Shown: positions 9,264-19,576 of the stretch, piece by piece
Layout: every line of letters begins with the position of its first letter
How positions within the stretch are numbered: the stretch's first letter is position 1
From: Arthrobacter sp. 131MFCol6.1
GTDB taxonomy: Bacteria > Actinomycetota > Actinomycetes > Actinomycetales > Micrococcaceae
Direction of reading: 5' to 3'
Assembly (NCBI RefSeq): GCF_000374925.1
Contig: NZ_KB895541.1
Coordinates: 932,122-996,121 of the forward strand
Length of the DNA stretch: 64,000 nucleotides
Made by a program: the position numbers and the translations under genes
Notes under the pieces: generated by a model
Told to the model about the DNA's origin: nothing
The model's database searches: none
The model's input: only the letters and a program-made list of their open reading frames with translations

Positions 9264-9836
9264 CTAGCGCGGGTTCGGGGTCAGCCCCATGAGTGAAACA
9301 AGCTCGTCCGCTGCCCGACGAACGTCATCATTGATGACGGTGTGGTCGAACTCCGGTTCAGCGGCAAGTTCTAGTTTAGCGGTTTCCAGCCTCTGCTGTT
9401 GTTCTTCGGTGCTTTCCGTGCCGCGGCCGACCAGCCGGCGGACCATTTCGTCCCAGCTCGGGGGCGCCAGGAACACAAACTGGGCATCCGGGACGGCCTG
9501 CTTGACCTGCCGGGCGCCCTGCAGGTCGATCTCCAGCAGCACCGAGCGGCCCTCGGCAATGGCGGCGTCAACCGTGCTGCGCAGCGTGCCGTAGCGGTTC
9601 CGGCCGTGGACGACGGCCCATTCGAGCAATTCGCCGTTTTCGACCAAAGAATCGAATTCCTCGGCCGATTTGAAGAAGTAGTGGATCCCGTCCTGCTCCC
9701 CCGGCCGCGGCGGGCGCGTGGTGGCAGACACGGAGAGCCAGACGCCGGGATAGTTATCCCGGATGTAGGTGGACACGGTGCCTTTGCCAACAGCCGTCGG
9801 GCCGGCGAGGACTGTCAGTCCCGGTTTCTTGCTCAC
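9264..9836 (-). CDS. gmk: Guanylate kinase
   Basis: The 190-residue enzyme phosphorylates GMP to GDP with ATP. The P-loop reads [10 protein letters not shown] near residue 10, followed by the GMP-binding [14 protein letters not shown] and the YGT segment of the lid. The chosen GTG at 9836 (VSKKPGLTV) is preceded by AAAGGA with a 4-nt spacer and gives the usual family length. The frame continues 18 codons upstream to 9890, but that extension has no ribosome site and nearly reaches mihF. Confidence 0.94.
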   Translation of the reverse strand: MSKKPGLTVLAGPTAVGKGTVSTYIRDNYPGVWLSVSATTRPPRPGEQDGIHYFFKSAEEFDSLVENGELLEWAVVHGRNRYGTLRSTVDAAIAEGRSVLLEIDLQGARQVKQAVPDAQFVFLAPPSWDEMVRRLVGRGTESTEEQQQRLETAKLELAAEPEFDHTVINDDVRRAADELVSLMGLTPNPR

Positions 9837-9876
9837 ATATTCCTTTGGGCGGTGGTGGGCAACTCGGCGGACCGAG

Positions 9877-10194
9877 CTACTTGTCGTCAATAAAATCTAC
9901 CAGCGCACGGCGCTGGTGGATTCCCAGGCCGCGGACCCGTCGGGACTGTGCGATGCCGAGCTGGTCCATGATGGCCGCCGCCCGGACCCGGCCGATCCCG
10001 GGCAGAGCCTCGAGCAGCTCCACGATTCTCATGCGGGCAATGGCGTCGTCGGATTCGGCGGCGCTGATGACTTTGGCGATGGTCAGCTCGCCCGTCTTGA
10101 GGCGCTCCTTGGCCTCGGCCCTGGTGGCCCTTGCGGCAGCAGCCTTGCGAAGGGCGTCGGAACGCTCCTGAGGAGTGAGTGGTCTCAAACTCAC
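9877..10194 (-). CDS. mihF: Actinobacterial integration host factor
   Basis: The 105-residue basic protein is the actinobacterial nucleoid-associated integration host factor, unrelated to enterobacterial IHF. After an N-terminal helix rich in Arg/Ala/Lys comes the DNA-binding helix-two-turns-helix with the [19 protein letters not shown] motif. The start is GTG at 10194, with GGAGG six bases upstream. A longer frame to 10230 has no such site. It is adjacent to gmk and pyrF, the usual neighbourhood. Confidence 0.94.
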   Translation of the reverse strand: MSLRPLTPQERSDALRKAAAARATRAEAKERLKTGELTIAKVISAAESDDAIARMRIVELLEALPGIGRVRAAAIMDQLGIAQSRRVRGLGIHQRRALVDFIDDK

Positions 10195-10242
10195 GGAAGG
10201 CCTCCCTGCATGGCGGGACGGGGCACTCATGCCCTTGCCCCG

Positions 10243-10272
10243 AACCTACCGTCAGGCGGCGGCAGAAATCAA
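10243..10272 (-). promoter_or_regulatory. Candidate mihF promoter
   Basis: On the minus strand TTGATT (10267-10272) and TAGGTT (10243-10248) are separated by 18 bp, which fits a vegetative promoter reading into mihF with a leader of about 40 nt. The downstream TAGGTT fits the actinobacterial TAnnnT -10 pattern. The call rests on motif match only. Confidence 0.5.
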
Positions 10273-10382
10273 TGGAAATCTGCGCGCCGGCCAGTTCGGG
10301 AACGGAAAAGAGCAGTCCCCGGACGGGGCAGCCCGCGGTCCGGGTCCGTTAGCTCGGTCCCGGGCCGGTGTGGCGGCCGCCG

Positions 10383-11249
10383 CTAGGCGGCGAGGAGTTC
10401 GTCGAGGGTGCGCCGCGCGGCATCCCGGAGGGCCTGCTGCTGCGGTCCGGCGCCGAGGATGTCCCGGCTTGAGGTGCCCAGGACCTGGGGATAGGCCGCA
10501 CCGAAAGTGCGGCGCAGGTCCGCGGCGGTGGCTCCCTGCGCACCCAGCCCGGGGGCAAGGATGGGCCCGCGGACCGCCGCCAGATCGAGATCCAGTGCGG
10601 TGAGGGCGGAGCCCACCGTGGCGCCGACCACCAGGCCCACGGAACCAAGGGAACCGTCATAGCGGCGGTTCTCCACCGCGGCCGCTTCCGTGATCCGCCG
10701 CGCCACGGAGTCCGTCCCGCCGACGTGCTGGACCGAGGCTCCCTCCGGGTTCGAGGTCAGCGCCAGGACGAACACCCCGCGCCCGGTCTCGGCCGCCAGG
10801 TCCAGGGCGGGCCGGAGTGATTCGAAGCCCAGGTACGGGCTCAACGTCACCGAATCCGCGGCCAGGGCCGAACCGTCCCGCAGCCAGGCGTCCGCGTAGG
10901 CGGCCATGGTGGAGCCGATGTCGCCGCGTTTGGCGTCCGCGATGGTCAGCACGGACGCTTCAGCCGCCGCCGCCAGGGTGCGTTCGAGCACGGCGATGCC
11001 GGCCGAGCCGTGGCGCTCATACAGGGCCACCTGAGGTTTCACCGCGGCAGCGAGGGAACCCACGGCCTCCAGCACGGTCAGCGAGAAGCGTTCCAGCCCG
11101 GCGGCGTCGTCACTCAGCCCCCAGCGCTGCAGCAGCGCCGGGTGCGGGTCGATGCCGACGCACAGCGGTCCGCGGGCCGCCATGGCCCGCCCCAGCCGGG
11201 AGCCGAAGGACTCCCGGCCGGCCGTTTCGGCGGCGGATGCCTCAGGCAT
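10383..11249 (-). CDS. pyrF: Orotidine 5'-phosphate decarboxylase, type 2
   Basis: The 288-residue enzyme decarboxylates OMP to UMP, the last step of de novo pyrimidine synthesis. Its length and sequence fit the type 2 (long) class found in actinobacteria and myxobacteria. The N terminus has LCVGIDPHP, and the catalytic Asp-Lys-x-x-Asp array appears as [13 protein letters not shown] near residue 105. The ATG at 11249 overlaps the end of carB by 8 nt, so it is the terminal gene of the pyr operon. A small CCCC/GGGG hairpin followed by TTTT (about 10305-10331) could end the transcript. Confidence 0.95.
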   Translation of the reverse strand: MPEASAAETAGRESFGSRLGRAMAARGPLCVGIDPHPALLQRWGLSDDAAGLERFSLTVLEAVGSLAAAVKPQVALYERHGSAGIAVLERTLAAAAEASVLTIADAKRGDIGSTMAAYADAWLRDGSALAADSVTLSPYLGFESLRPALDLAAETGRGVFVLALTSNPEGASVQHVGGTDSVARRITEAAAVENRRYDGSLGSVGLVVGATVGSALTALDLDLAAVRGPILAPGLGAQGATAADLRRTFGAAYPQVLGTSSRDILGAGPQQQALRDAARRTLDELLAA

Positions 11250-14200
11250 CCTGGAGCGCCTTCAGGTTCGCGGCGTGCTCCTGCAGGCTCGTGACCGACC
11301 ATTCGTAGGTGCGCAGCGCCTCGATGGCCTGGACGGCGGCGTTGAACTCGGCCACGGTGGTGATGCACGGGATCCCGATCGACGTCGCGGCGGCACGGAG
11401 TTCGTAGCCGTCGCTGCGGGCCTCGCCACCGGAGGGGGTGTTGAAGACCATGTCGATCTCGCCGGCGATGATGAGGTCGGCGATGGTGCCTTCACCCTCG
11501 GCGCTGGAGCCTTCGGCGACCTTCCGGACCGGGGTGGCCTGGATGCCGTTGCGGCGGAGCACGTCGGCCGTGCCGCCGGTGGAGACGATCTCGAAGCCGA
11601 GGTCCGAGAGCCGCTTGACGCCCATGATGACCGAGCGTTTGTCCCGGTTGGCCACCGAGACAAAGATCTTGCCCTCGGTGGGCAGCGCGTTGTTCGCGGC
11701 CGCCTGGCTCTTGGCGAAGGCCGTGTCGAAGTGCTTGTCGATGCCCATGACCTCGCCCGTGGAGCGCATTTCCGGGCCGAGCAGGGAGTCGACCACCTTG
11801 CCCTCGGGGGTGCGGAAGCGGCTGAACGGCAGCACGGCTTCCTTGACCGAGACCGGCGCGTCCAGCGGCAGGGTGGAGCCGTCGCCGCTCTCCGGCAGCA
11901 TCTTGTAGGCGCTGCGGAGCTGGTTGATGGTGACGCCGGTGCCGATCAGGGCAGCGGCTTTCGCCATTTGCACACCGGTGGCCTTGGAGACGAACGGCAC
12001 GGTGCGGGAGGCGCGCGGGTTGGCTTCGAGGACGTAGAGCACGTCGGAGGCCAGGGCGAACTGGATGTTGATCAGGCCGCGGACGCCCACGCCCTCGGCG
12101 ATGGCCAAGGTGGCGGTGCGGACCCGTTCCAGCACGTTGCCGCCCAGGGTGATGGGCGGCAGCACGCAGGCCGAGTCGCCGGAGTGGATGCCGGCCTCCT
12201 CGATGTGTTCCATGATGCCGCCGAGGTACATCTCCGTGCCGTCGTAGAGGGCATCGACGTCGATCTCGACGGCGTCCTCAAGGAAGCGGTCGATCAGCAC
12301 CGGGTGGTCCGGGGTGATTTCGGTCGCGTTGGCGATGTAGCGGGAGAGGTTGGGCTCGTCGTAGACGATCTCCATGCCGCGTCCGCCGAGGACGTAGGAG
12401 GGGCGGACCAGGACCGGGTAGCCGATCTCGTCGGCGATCTTCTTGGCGTCCTCGAAGGACACGGCGGTGCCGTTCTTCGGCGAGACGAGCCCGGCCTTGT
12501 CGAGGACGCGGGAGAAGGCGCCGCGGTGCTCGGCGAGGTCGATTGCCTCTGGCGAGGTGCCGAGGATCGGCACGCCGGCGTCGGCGAGCTGCTGGGCGAG
12601 CTTGAGCGGGGTCTGGCCACCGAGCTGGACGAAGACGCCCATGACCCCGCCGGTGCGCTCCTCGGCCGCGATGACCTCGAGGACGTCCTCCAGGGTGAGC
12701 GGCTCGAAGTAGAGCCGGGTGGAGACGTCGTAGTCCGTGGAGACGGTTTCCGGGTTGCAGTTGACCATCACGGTCTCGTAGCCGGCCTTGCGCAGTGCCA
12801 TGGAGGCGTGCACACAGGAGTAGTCGAACTCGATGCCCTGGCCGATCCGGTTGGGTCCGGACCCGAGGATGATGATGGACGGCTTGGCGTGCAGCGCCAC
12901 CTCGTCCTCCTCGTCATAGGAGGAGTAGTGGTACGGGGTGTAGGCGGCGAACTCGGCCGCGCATGTGTCCACGGTCTTGTAGACGGGACGGATGCCCAGG
13001 GCCTGCCGGACCCCGCGGACGACGTCCTCGGAGTTGTGGGTCAGCGCACCGATCTGTTCGTCGGAGAAGCCGTGGCGCTTGGCGCGGGTCAGCATCTCCG
13101 GGGTCAGCGCCGCGGCCTGGCGGATTTCGAGGGAGATCTCGTTCAGCAGCTGGAGCTGGTCCAGGTACCAGGGGTCGATCTTGGTCGCCTCGAAGAGCTG
13201 TTCGACGGTGGCGCCGCCGAGCATGGCGCGCTGCACCTGGTGCAGGCGCTCGGTGGTGGGACGCTTGGCCTTTTCGATCAGCTCCGCGACTTCCCATTCC
13301 GGGACGTGGCTGAAGTCCAGCTGCGAGCCCTTCTGCTCGAGGGAGCGCAGCGCCTTCTGCAGCGCCTCGGTGAAGTTCCGGCCCATGGCCATGGCCTCGC
13401 CCACCGACTTCATGGTGGTGGTCAGGGTGGGGTCCGCCGCCGGGAACTTCTCGAAGGCGAAGCGCGGGACCTTCACCACCACGTAGTCCAGGGTCGGTTC
13501 GAAGGACGCCGGGGTCTTCTGGGTGATGTCGTTCGGGATCTCGTCCAGGGTGTAGCCGAGGGACAGCTTCGTGGCGATCTTGGCGATCGCGAAGCCGGTG
13601 GCCTTGGACGCGAGGGCGGAGGAACGGGAGACGCGGGGGTTCATTTCAATCACGACCACGCGGCCGGTGTCAGGCTCGACGGCGAACTGGATGTTGCAGC
13701 CGCCGGTGTCTACGCCCACCTCGCGGATGACGGCGATGGAGATGTCGCGCAGCCGCTGGTATTCGCGGTCCGTCAGGGTCAGGGCCGGGGCGACGGTGAT
13801 CGAGTCGCCGGTGTGCACGCCGACCGGGTCGAAGTTCTCGATGGAGCAGACCACCACGACGTTGTCGTTTTTGTCCCGCATCATCTCGAGCTCGTACTCC
13901 TTCCAGCCGAGGATGCTCTCTTCGAGCAGCACCTCGGACGTGGGGCTGTACTGCAGGCCCTGGCCGACAATCCGGCGCAGGTCCCCCTCGTCGTAGGCCA
14001 GCCCGGAGCCCAGGCCGCCCATGGTGAAGGAGGGCCGGACGACCATCGGGTAACCGAGGTCCCCGGCCGCCTCGAGTGCCTCGTCCATGGTGTGGATGAT
14101 GTGGCTGCGGGCCGACTCGGCGCCGCAGCGCTCCACGACGCCCTTGAACTTTTCGCGGTCCTCGCCCAGCTCAATCGCGGCAATGTTGGCGCCGATCAGC

Positions 14201-14541
14201 TCGACGTTGTACTTCTCCAGGACGCCGTTCTTGTCCAGCGCGATGGCCGTGTTCAGGGCCGTCTGGCCGCCGAGGGTCGGCAGGAGCGCGTCGGGGCGCT
14301 CCTTGGCGATGATCTTCTCCACCACTTCGGGGGTGATCGGCTCGATGTAGGTCGCGTCAGCGAACTCGGGGTCCGTCATGATGGTGGCCGGGTTGGAGTT
14401 GACGAGGATGACCCGCAGGCCTTCCTCCTTGAGGACGCGCAGTGCCTGGGTGCCGGAGTAATCGAATTCGGCCGCCTGGCCGATCACGATCGGGCCGGAC
14501 CCGATGACCATGACGCTCTTGAGGTCAGTTCTCTTGGGCAT
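11242..14541 (-). CDS. carB: Carbamoyl-phosphate synthase large subunit
   Basis: The 1099-residue subunit makes carbamoyl phosphate from bicarbonate, ATP and the ammonia delivered by CarA. Two homologous synthetase halves are visible: [18 protein letters not shown] near residue 15 and [17 protein letters not shown] near residue 560, each followed by an ATP-grasp domain. An oligomerisation domain lies between them, and an MGS-type regulatory domain forms the C terminus. The ATG at 14541 overlaps the carA stop by one base. It feeds pyrB in the same operon and also arginine synthesis. A very long antisense frame across this gene is a shadow of its codon bias. Confidence 0.98.
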   Translation of the reverse strand: MPKRTDLKSVMVIGSGPIVIGQAAEFDYSGTQALRVLKEEGLRVILVNSNPATIMTDPEFADATYIEPITPEVVEKIIAKERPDALLPTLGGQTALNTAIALDKNGVLEKYNVELIGANIAAIELGEDREKFKGVVERCGAESARSHIIHTMDEALEAAGDLGYPMVVRPSFTMGGLGSGLAYDEGDLRRIVGQGLQYSPTSEVLLEESILGWKEYELEMMRDKNDNVVVVCSIENFDPVGVHTGDSITVAPALTLTDREYQRLRDISIAVIREVGVDTGGCNIQFAVEPDTGRVVVIEMNPRVSRSSALASKATGFAIAKIATKLSLGYTLDEIPNDITQKTPASFEPTLDYVVVKVPRFAFEKFPAADPTLTTTMKSVGEAMAMGRNFTEALQKALRSLEQKGSQLDFSHVPEWEVAELIEKAKRPTTERLHQVQRAMLGGATVEQLFEATKIDPWYLDQLQLLNEISLEIRQAAALTPEMLTRAKRHGFSDEQIGALTHNSEDVVRGVRQALGIRPVYKTVDTCAAEFAAYTPYHYSSYDEEDEVALHAKPSIIILGSGPNRIGQGIEFDYSCVHASMALRKAGYETVMVNCNPETVSTDYDVSTRLYFEPLTLEDVLEVIAAEERTGGVMGVFVQLGGQTPLKLAQQLADAGVPILGTSPEAIDLAEHRGAFSRVLDKAGLVSPKNGTAVSFEDAKKIADEIGYPVLVRPSYVLGGRGMEIVYDEPNLSRYIANATEITPDHPVLIDRFLEDAVEIDVDALYDGTEMYLGGIMEHIEEAGIHSGDSACVLPPITLGGNVLERVRTATLAIAEGVGVRGLINIQFALASDVLYVLEANPRASRTVPFVSKATGVQMAKAAALIGTGVTINQLRSAYKMLPESGDGSTLPLDAPVSVKEAVLPFSRFRTPEGKVVDSLLGPEMRSTGEVMGIDKHFDTAFAKSQAAANNALPTEGKIFVSVANRDKRSVIMGVKRLSDLGFEIVSTGGTADVLRRNGIQATPVRKVAEGSSAEGEGTIADLIIAGEIDMVFNTPSGGEARSDGYELRAAATSIGIPCITTVAEFNAAVQAIEALRTYEWSVTSLQEHAANLKALQDA

Positions 14542-15836
14542 TACTTCGTGTCCTCAGTCTTGGAATCGGTGGCAGTCTTTGTGCCGGTCTCTGTCTTTGA
14601 AGAAGCGTCCGCCATCAGCTCGATGAAGCGGTCGAAGAGGTAGGCGGCGTCGTGCGGGCCGGCGGCCGCCTCGGGGTGGTACTGCACGGAGAAGGCCGGA
14701 ATGTCGAGGCAGGACAGGCCCTCGACGACGTCGTCGTTGAGGCTCACGTGGCTGACCTCGACGCGGCCGAAGCGTTCCTCGGGGGCCTGGGTGGCGCCGT
14801 TGAGCGGGGCGTCGACGGCGAAGCCGTGGTTTTGCGACGTTATTTCGACCTTGCCGGTGCGGCGGTCCATCACGGGCTGGTTCAGGCCGCGGTGGCCGTA
14901 GCGCAGCTTGTACGTGCCGAAGCCGAGGGCCCGGCCCAGGATCTGGTTGCCGAAGCAGATGCCGAAGTACGGGATCTTCTCATCGAGCACGGAGCGCAGC
15001 AGCGCCACCTGGTTGTCCGCGGTGGCGGGGTCGCCGGGGCCGTTGGACATGAAGAAGCCGTCGGGGTTGACGGCCTGGACGTCGGCGAGGGTTGCCGTGG
15101 CGGGCAGCACGTGTACCCGGACCCCGCGCTCGGCGAAGCGGACCGGGGTCATGCGCTTGATGCCGAGGTCGATCGCGGCAATGCTGAACCGAGGCTCGCC
15201 GTCCCAGCCGAAGTCCTTGGGCTCCACCGTGTAGGCGGCGTCCACGCTGACTTCCTCGGCGAGCCGGGAGCCTTCCATCGGCGCGCTGGCCAGGACGGCG
15301 TCGACGAGGTCCTTGTCCGTGGCGCGGGCGGCGTCGCCGGAGAAGATGCCGGCGCGCATGGTCTTGTGTTCGCGCAGGTGGCGGGTGATGGCGCGGGTGT
15401 CGACGCCCTGGATGCCGACGATCCCCTGCTCGACGAGCTCGTCGTCGAGGGAGCGTTCGGAACGCCAGTTGGAGGGCCGGCGCGCGGCGTCGCGGACGAT
15501 GTAGCCGGCCACCCAGATGCGGCGGGACTCGGCGTCGTCGGTGTTGACGCCGGTGTTGCCAATGTGCGGCGCGGTCTGGACCACGAGCTGGCGTGCGTAG
15601 GAGGGGTCGGTGATGGTCTCCTGGTAGCCGGTCATGCCGGTCGCGAAGACTGCCTCGCCGAGGGCCGTTCCGGCGGCGCCGTAGCTGGTGCCACGGAAAA
15701 TCCGGCCGTCCTCGAGCACGAGGACTGCGGGGGTGGATGCTGCTGCAGCGGGTGCAGTGGGGGTTGGTGTCACTGTTTTTTCAATCACTGTTTTTTCTGA
15801 CACTGCTGTTTCTGACACTTCGTTGGCTTCCGTCAC
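14541..15836 (-). CDS. carA: Carbamoyl-phosphate synthase small (glutaminase) subunit
   Basis: This about 431-residue subunit hydrolyses glutamine for CarB. The catalytic Cys is in [11 protein letters not shown] and the partner His/Glu in FSVQYHPEA. Both termini are unusual. About 35 low-complexity residues with a repeated T-V-S-E-K pattern precede the true domain ([16 protein letters not shown]), and a Thr/Lys/Ser-rich tail of about 20 residues ends the protein. The GTG at 15836 is chosen because GGAAAG stands 7 nt upstream and it lies just after the preceding stop. A GTG at 15851 and others further down are in frame and possible. Confidence 0.93.
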   Translation of the reverse strand: MTEANEVSETAVSEKTVIEKTVTPTPTAPAAAASTPAVLVLEDGRIFRGTSYGAAGTALGEAVFATGMTGYQETITDPSYARQLVVQTAPHIGNTGVNTDDAESRRIWVAGYIVRDAARRPSNWRSERSLDDELVEQGIVGIQGVDTRAITRHLREHKTMRAGIFSGDAARATDKDLVDAVLASAPMEGSRLAEEVSVDAAYTVEPKDFGWDGEPRFSIAAIDLGIKRMTPVRFAERGVRVHVLPATATLADVQAVNPDGFFMSNGPGDPATADNQVALLRSVLDEKIPYFGICFGNQILGRALGFGTYKLRYGHRGLNQPVMDRRTGKVEITSQNHGFAVDAPLNGATQAPEERFGRVEVSHVSLNDDVVEGLSCLDIPAFSVQYHPEAAAGPHDAAYLFDRFIELMADASSKTETGTKTATDSKTEDTK

Positions 15837-15840
15837 GTCG

Positions 15841-16362
15841 TTACTTTCCACTATCGGCTTCTGCCTGAGGGGCTGCGGAGATCAAATTTCGGAGGGTGGT
15901 GAGGAGCACGGCTTTGTCCTCGGCGCGGCGCGTCCGGTAGCCGGTGTCGAGTTCGTGGGAACCGAGCATCCAGCTGAGCACCAGCAGGCCGTCCTTTTCC
16001 ACGAACTTTCCGGCCATGCCGCTTTCCTGCCGCACACCGGTGAGGCGTCCGGCCGGGATGAACACCGGGCCGGCGCCCGCGCGCTCGAACAGCACGCCTT
16101 CGGGGTGCACGGAGAGCCTGGCGTTGGTGCGGATGCCCAGATGGTGCACGGCGATCCGGTCCAGCCAGTCACCGGCGGTGGTGGAGGCGACGTACTGGCC
16201 GTCGGCGGCGGCCAGCGGGGCGCCGAGTCCGGCCGGAACCTCGGGGAGGGGCTCGACGTCGGACTGGCGGCGCAGGCGGTTACGCCAGCCGACGGCGATG
16301 AGGGCAAGCGCGACGCCAATCAGGACGAGCGTGAAGAGCAGGGAAAGGTCCTTGACACTCAC
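15841..16362 (-). CDS. Membrane-anchored PH-like domain protein of the pyr operon
   Basis: The 173-residue protein has one N-terminal membrane segment (about residues 6-24, [20 protein letters not shown]) followed by Arg-rich residues. The soluble domain of about 140 residues resembles the bacterial PH-like domain. A small membrane protein in this position, between pyrC and carA, is conserved in actinobacteria (Mycobacterium tuberculosis Rv1382 is the equivalent). Its function is not established. The GTG at 16362 overlaps the pyrC stop by 4 nt. A longer frame to 16407 would run into pyrC. Confidence 0.82.
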   Translation of the reverse strand: MSVKDLSLLFTLVLIGVALALIAVGWRNRLRRQSDVEPLPEVPAGLGAPLAAADGQYVASTTAGDWLDRIAVHHLGIRTNARLSVHPEGVLFERAGAGPVFIPAGRLTGVRQESGMAGKFVEKDGLLVLSWMLGSHELDTGYRTRRAEDKAVLLTTLRNLISAAPQAEADSGK

Positions 16363-17747
16363 GGGCGGCGGCCCGCCGGTCCGGCGTCGAGCGCATCGAC
16401 CGGCCACCGGTAGGGGGTGTTGAGTTTTCCGTCGAGAACGGTCGGGTGGCCCTTGAAAAACGTCGCCACTACCTTCCCCGGCAGTTCCCGGCCGGCAAAC
16501 GGAGAGTTTCGGCCCATGGTTGCCATCTTAGAAGGGTCCACGGTCCAGCGCGCAGCCGGGTCCACGAGTATGACGTTGGCCGGCTCCCCCGCCTCGAGCG
16601 GCCGGCCCTGGTCCTGGACCCGGCCGATGGCGGCCGGCGCCGTAGAGGTCACACGGGCGAAGTCCTCCCAGCCCATCAGGCCGGTTTCGATCATGGTGTG
16701 CTGGACCACGGAGAGCGCGGTTTCCAGCCCGGTCATGCCCATGGCTGCCTGCGCCCATTCGCATTCCTTGTGTTCGCTCGGGTGCGGGGCGTGGTCGGTG
16801 CCGACGACGTCGATCGTGCCGTCGGCCAGGGCGGCCCGGAGGGCCTGGACATCGGCGTCCGTGCGCAGCGGCGGGTTGACCTTGTAGACGGGATCGTAGC
16901 TGCGGGCGAGCTCATCGGTGAGCCAGAGGTGGTGCGGGGTGACCTCGGCTGTGACGTTGACGCCGCGGGACTTGGCCCAGCGGATGATCTCCACAGACCC
17001 GGCCGTGGAGACGTGGCAGACGTGCAGGCGGGAACCGACGTGCTGGGCCAGCAGCACGTCACGGGCGATGATGCTCTCTTCGGCGACGGCCGGCCAGCCG
17101 GCCAGGCCGAGGACGGCGGAGACCTCGCCCTCGTTCATCTGGGCGCCGGCGGTGAGGCGGGGTTCCTGCGCGTGCTGGGCCACGACGCCGTCGAACGCCT
17201 TGACGTATTCGAGCGCGCGGCGCATCAGCACCGGGTCGTGCACGCAGATGCCGTCGTCGGAGAACACCCGAACATGGGCGCGGGAGTCTGCCATGGCGCC
17301 GAGCTCGGCGAGCTGCTCCCCCGCGAGGCCCACGGTGACCGCGCCTACCGGGCGGACGTCCACCCAGCCGGCGGTCCGGCCAAGGGTGAGGACTTGCTCC
17401 ACGACGCCGGCGGTGTCCGCCACCGGGGTGCTGTTGGCCATGGCGTGCACGGCCGTGTAGCCGCCCAGGGCGGCGGCGCGGGTTCCGGTTTCGACGGTTT
17501 CGGCGTCTTCACGGCCGGGTTCGCGCAGGTGGGTGTGGATGTCCACCATGCCCGGGAGCGCGACGAGGCCCGCGGCGTCGATGACTGTCGCTTCCCGCAC
17601 CCCGGCAACGTCGGCGTCCAGGTGCCGGCCGCGGGCGGCGATCACGCCGTCCCGGATCAGGAGGTCTTCGGCTGCTCCGCCCAGGATTGAGGCACCCCGG
17701 ATGAGGTGGGCGCCGCTGTTGTCTGCGTTCTGGTGCTGATCGGCCAT
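16359..17747 (-). CDS. pyrC: Dihydroorotase
   Basis: The 462-residue zinc amidohydrolase cyclises N-carbamoyl-aspartate to dihydroorotate. Metal-binding motifs are all present: VDIHTHLREPG near residue 60, HVSTAG and TPHH near residues 240-285, and GTDHAPH near residue 310. It belongs to the long type I class. The ATG at 17747 shares its first base with the pyrB stop (TGATG), so it is translated in tandem. The frame stays open upstream through pyrB, but that extension is an artefact. Confidence 0.97.
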   Translation of the reverse strand: MADQHQNADNSGAHLIRGASILGGAAEDLLIRDGVIAARGRHLDADVAGVREATVIDAAGLVALPGMVDIHTHLREPGREDAETVETGTRAAALGGYTAVHAMANSTPVADTAGVVEQVLTLGRTAGWVDVRPVGAVTVGLAGEQLAELGAMADSRAHVRVFSDDGICVHDPVLMRRALEYVKAFDGVVAQHAQEPRLTAGAQMNEGEVSAVLGLAGWPAVAEESIIARDVLLAQHVGSRLHVCHVSTAGSVEIIRWAKSRGVNVTAEVTPHHLWLTDELARSYDPVYKVNPPLRTDADVQALRAALADGTIDVVGTDHAPHPSEHKECEWAQAAMGMTGLETALSVVQHTMIETGLMGWEDFARVTSTAPAAIGRVQDQGRPLEAGEPANVILVDPAARWTVDPSKMATMGRNSPFAGRELPGKVVATFFKGHPTVLDGKLNTPYRWPVDALDAGPAGRRP

Positions 17748-18829
17748 CAGTGGCTCTCCTGGTGGGAATAAGTGAGGTTCGGATTGGCGGCGTGGGCCGC
17801 GGGCGCGTCCGAAGACGCGGCCGCAGACGCGGCCGCAGAGGCAGAAACTGCTGCGGCGGCGGGCTCGCGGTTCTCCCCGGACAGCAGCAGGTATAGTGCC
17901 GCCATCCGGACCGAAACGCCGTTGCGGACCTGCGCCAGCACGGTGGAGCGGGGCGAGTCGGCCGCGGCCGCGGAGATTTCCAGGCCGCGGTTCATCGGAC
18001 CCGGGTGCATGATGATGGTGTCCTTGAGCCCCAGGCTGTCGAGGGCACGGAGCCGGTTGTCGTCGAAGCCCCAGCGCCGCGAGTACTCGCGGGTGGTGGG
18101 GAAGAAGGAGGCATTCATCCGTTCGCCCTGGACGCGGAGCATCATCATGGCGTCCACGCCCTGCGCGAGGGTCTCGTCGAGGTCGAAGCTGACCGCGCAC
18201 GGCCATTTTTCGACGCCGATGGGCAGCAGCGTGGGCGGCGCGACGAGGGTGACCTCGGCGCCGAGGGTGCGCAGCAGCCAGACGTTGGAGCGGGCCACGC
18301 GCGAATGCAGGACGTCACCGGCGATGGCGACGCGCATGCCTTTGAGGTCGGCGCCGGCCGACGGTGTTCCGGCCAGCTTCGACCAGTGCCGGCGCATGGT
18401 GAACGCGTCCAGCAGCGCCTGGGTGGGGTGTTCGTGGGTGCCGTCGCCGGCGTTGATGACGGCGGCGTCGATCCAGTCGGTCGCGGCGAGCCGGTGCGGG
18501 GCGCCGGAGGCCCAGTGCCGGATGACCACCGCGTCGGCGCCCATCGCCGCGAGCGTCTGGGCGGTGTCCTTCAGCGACTCGCCCTTGGAGACGGACGAGC
18601 CCTTCGCGGCGAAGTTGATGACGTCGGCGGAGAGCCGCTTGGCGGCGGCCTCGAAGGAGATCCGGGTGCGGGTGGAGTCCTCGAAGAAGAGGTTGACCAC
18701 GGTGCGCCCGCGCAGGGCGGGGAGCTTTTTGACCTCGCGCTCCCCCACAGCCGCCATTTCCTCGGCGGTGTCCAGGATGCGGATGGCGTTGTGCAGGCTC
18801 AGGTCTTCGGTGGAGAGCAGGTGCCTCAT
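17747..18829 (-). CDS. pyrB: Aspartate carbamoyltransferase catalytic subunit
   Basis: The 360-residue enzyme joins carbamoyl phosphate to aspartate, the committed pyrimidine step. The carbamoyl-phosphate site [13 protein letters not shown], the [14 protein letters not shown] loop and the C-terminal MHPGPMNRG are intact. Compared with the usual 310 or so residues, it has an Ala/Ser-rich C-terminal tail of about 45 residues with no recognised function. No pyrI-type regulatory subunit is nearby. It overlaps pyrR by 4 nt (ATGA). Confidence 0.97.
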   Translation of the reverse strand: MRHLLSTEDLSLHNAIRILDTAEEMAAVGEREVKKLPALRGRTVVNLFFEDSTRTRISFEAAAKRLSADVINFAAKGSSVSKGESLKDTAQTLAAMGADAVVIRHWASGAPHRLAATDWIDAAVINAGDGTHEHPTQALLDAFTMRRHWSKLAGTPSAGADLKGMRVAIAGDVLHSRVARSNVWLLRTLGAEVTLVAPPTLLPIGVEKWPCAVSFDLDETLAQGVDAMMMLRVQGERMNASFFPTTREYSRRWGFDDNRLRALDSLGLKDTIIMHPGPMNRGLEISAAAADSPRSTVLAQVRNGVSVRMAALYLLLSGENREPAAAAVSASAAASAAASSDAPAAHAANPNLTYSHQESH

Positions 18830-19440
18830 GCGGTGGCCTCGATGACCACTTCATTGACGGGGGCCCCGTCTGTTGCCCCGCCTCCGGCAGAGTCGGTTTC
18901 CTCGAGCCGGACCCGGACCTTCTCCGATGAGGAGGTGGGCAGGTTCTTGCCGACATGGTCCGCGCGGATGGGCAGTTCCCGGTGGCCACGGTCGATCAGC
19001 ACGGCGAGGCGGACAATCCGCGGCCGGCCGAGGTCGATGATGGCGTCCAGGGCCGCCCGGATGGTGCGTCCGGAATAGAGGACGTCGTCGATCAGCACCA
19101 CAACTTTGTTGTCGATGCCGGTGCGCGGCAGCTGGGTGGGGTACGGCGGCCTGGTGGGCTGGTGGGAGAGGTCGTCGCGGAACATCGTGACGTCGAGTTG
19201 GCCGACAATCGCGGCGGCGTCCACGGTGGGATCCGCGGCGGCGATCTTGGCGGCGAGGCGGACGGCGAGGGGATAGCCCCGGCGCGGGATGCCCAGCAGG
19301 ACGAGGTCCTGGGAACCTTTATTGGCCTCAAGAATTTCATGGGCGATACGAGTGAGGGCGCGGTCTATGTCAGCCTGGTTGAGGACAACCCGGGTGAGCA
19401 CCACCTGCGCCGGACCCGGTGCTGAAGGCACGGAAGTCAT
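18826..19440 (-). CDS. pyrR: Bifunctional pyr operon regulator/uracil phosphoribosyltransferase
   Basis: The 204-residue protein is PyrR, a UMP-sensing RNA-binding repressor with weak uracil phosphoribosyltransferase activity. The PRPP-binding motif [19 protein letters not shown] is near residue 105, and the N terminus carries the conserved [10 protein letters not shown] region. The tail of about 20 residues is acidic and variable. The ATG at 19440 has GGGGAG seven bases upstream. It is the first gene of pyrR-pyrB-pyrC-PH-carA-carB-pyrF, and the candidate RNA target of its own product lies directly in front. Confidence 0.95.
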   Translation of the reverse strand: MTSVPSAPGPAQVVLTRVVLNQADIDRALTRIAHEILEANKGSQDLVLLGIPRRGYPLAVRLAAKIAAADPTVDAAAIVGQLDVTMFRDDLSHQPTRPPYPTQLPRTGIDNKVVVLIDDVLYSGRTIRAALDAIIDLGRPRIVRLAVLIDRGHRELPIRADHVGKNLPTSSSEKVRVRLEETDSAGGGATDGAPVNEVVIEATA

Positions 19441-19460
19441 GGCTCGTCTCCCCTTTCCCC

Positions 19461-19472
19461 GCCTCACGGGAC
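19461..19472 (-). promoter_or_regulatory. Candidate PyrR RNA-binding loop in the pyr leader
   Basis: Read on the minus strand this is GUCCCGUGAGGC. It fits the UCCNGNGAGGY core of the PyrR-binding consensus known from Bacillus, and flanking CCC/GGG bases could form the stem. It ends 7 nt before the GGGGAG ribosome site of pyrR. That position suits translational repression, as described for mycobacterial pyr operons, rather than attenuation, because no terminator hairpin follows. Confidence 0.6.
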
Positions 19473-19475
19473 GGA

Positions 19476-19503
19476 ATTAAAAAAGGATTGTTTGCTCTTT
19501 CAA
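19476..19503 (-). promoter_or_regulatory. Candidate pyr operon promoter
   Basis: On the minus strand TTGAAA (19498-19503) and TTTAAT (19476-19481) each match the vegetative consensus at five of six positions, with a 16-bp spacer. The predicted start point, near 19469-19471, falls inside the candidate PyrR loop. Either the transcript begins almost at that loop or one of the two calls is wrong. Confidence 0.5.
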
Positions 19504-19563
19504 ATTACCACAACGGCACTGCCGCCCCGTCGCCGCGGGAATGCGTTTAACCTCACACGGACA

Positions 19564-19569
19564 TAGGCT
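19564..19569 (+). promoter_or_regulatory. -10 box (TAGGCT) for a leaderless PrsW mRNA
   Basis: TAGGCT ends 7 nt before the ATG at 19577, with no Shine-Dalgarno in between. This is the spacing expected if transcription starts at the start codon. No clear -35 is seen. Confidence 0.4.
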
Positions 19570-19576
19570 CGGTTCC

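Noticed and set aside
11152..14643. Very long plus-strand frame of over 1100 codons opposite carB
   Set aside because: It is antisense to an unmistakable carB and has the Gly/Ala/Val/Asp/Arg-rich composition of a GC-bias shadow.
16359..18206. Extended pyrC frame running through the end of pyrB
   Set aside because: The added segment is Arg/Pro-rich and lies out of frame over the conserved pyrB. The dihydroorotase N terminus begins at 17747.
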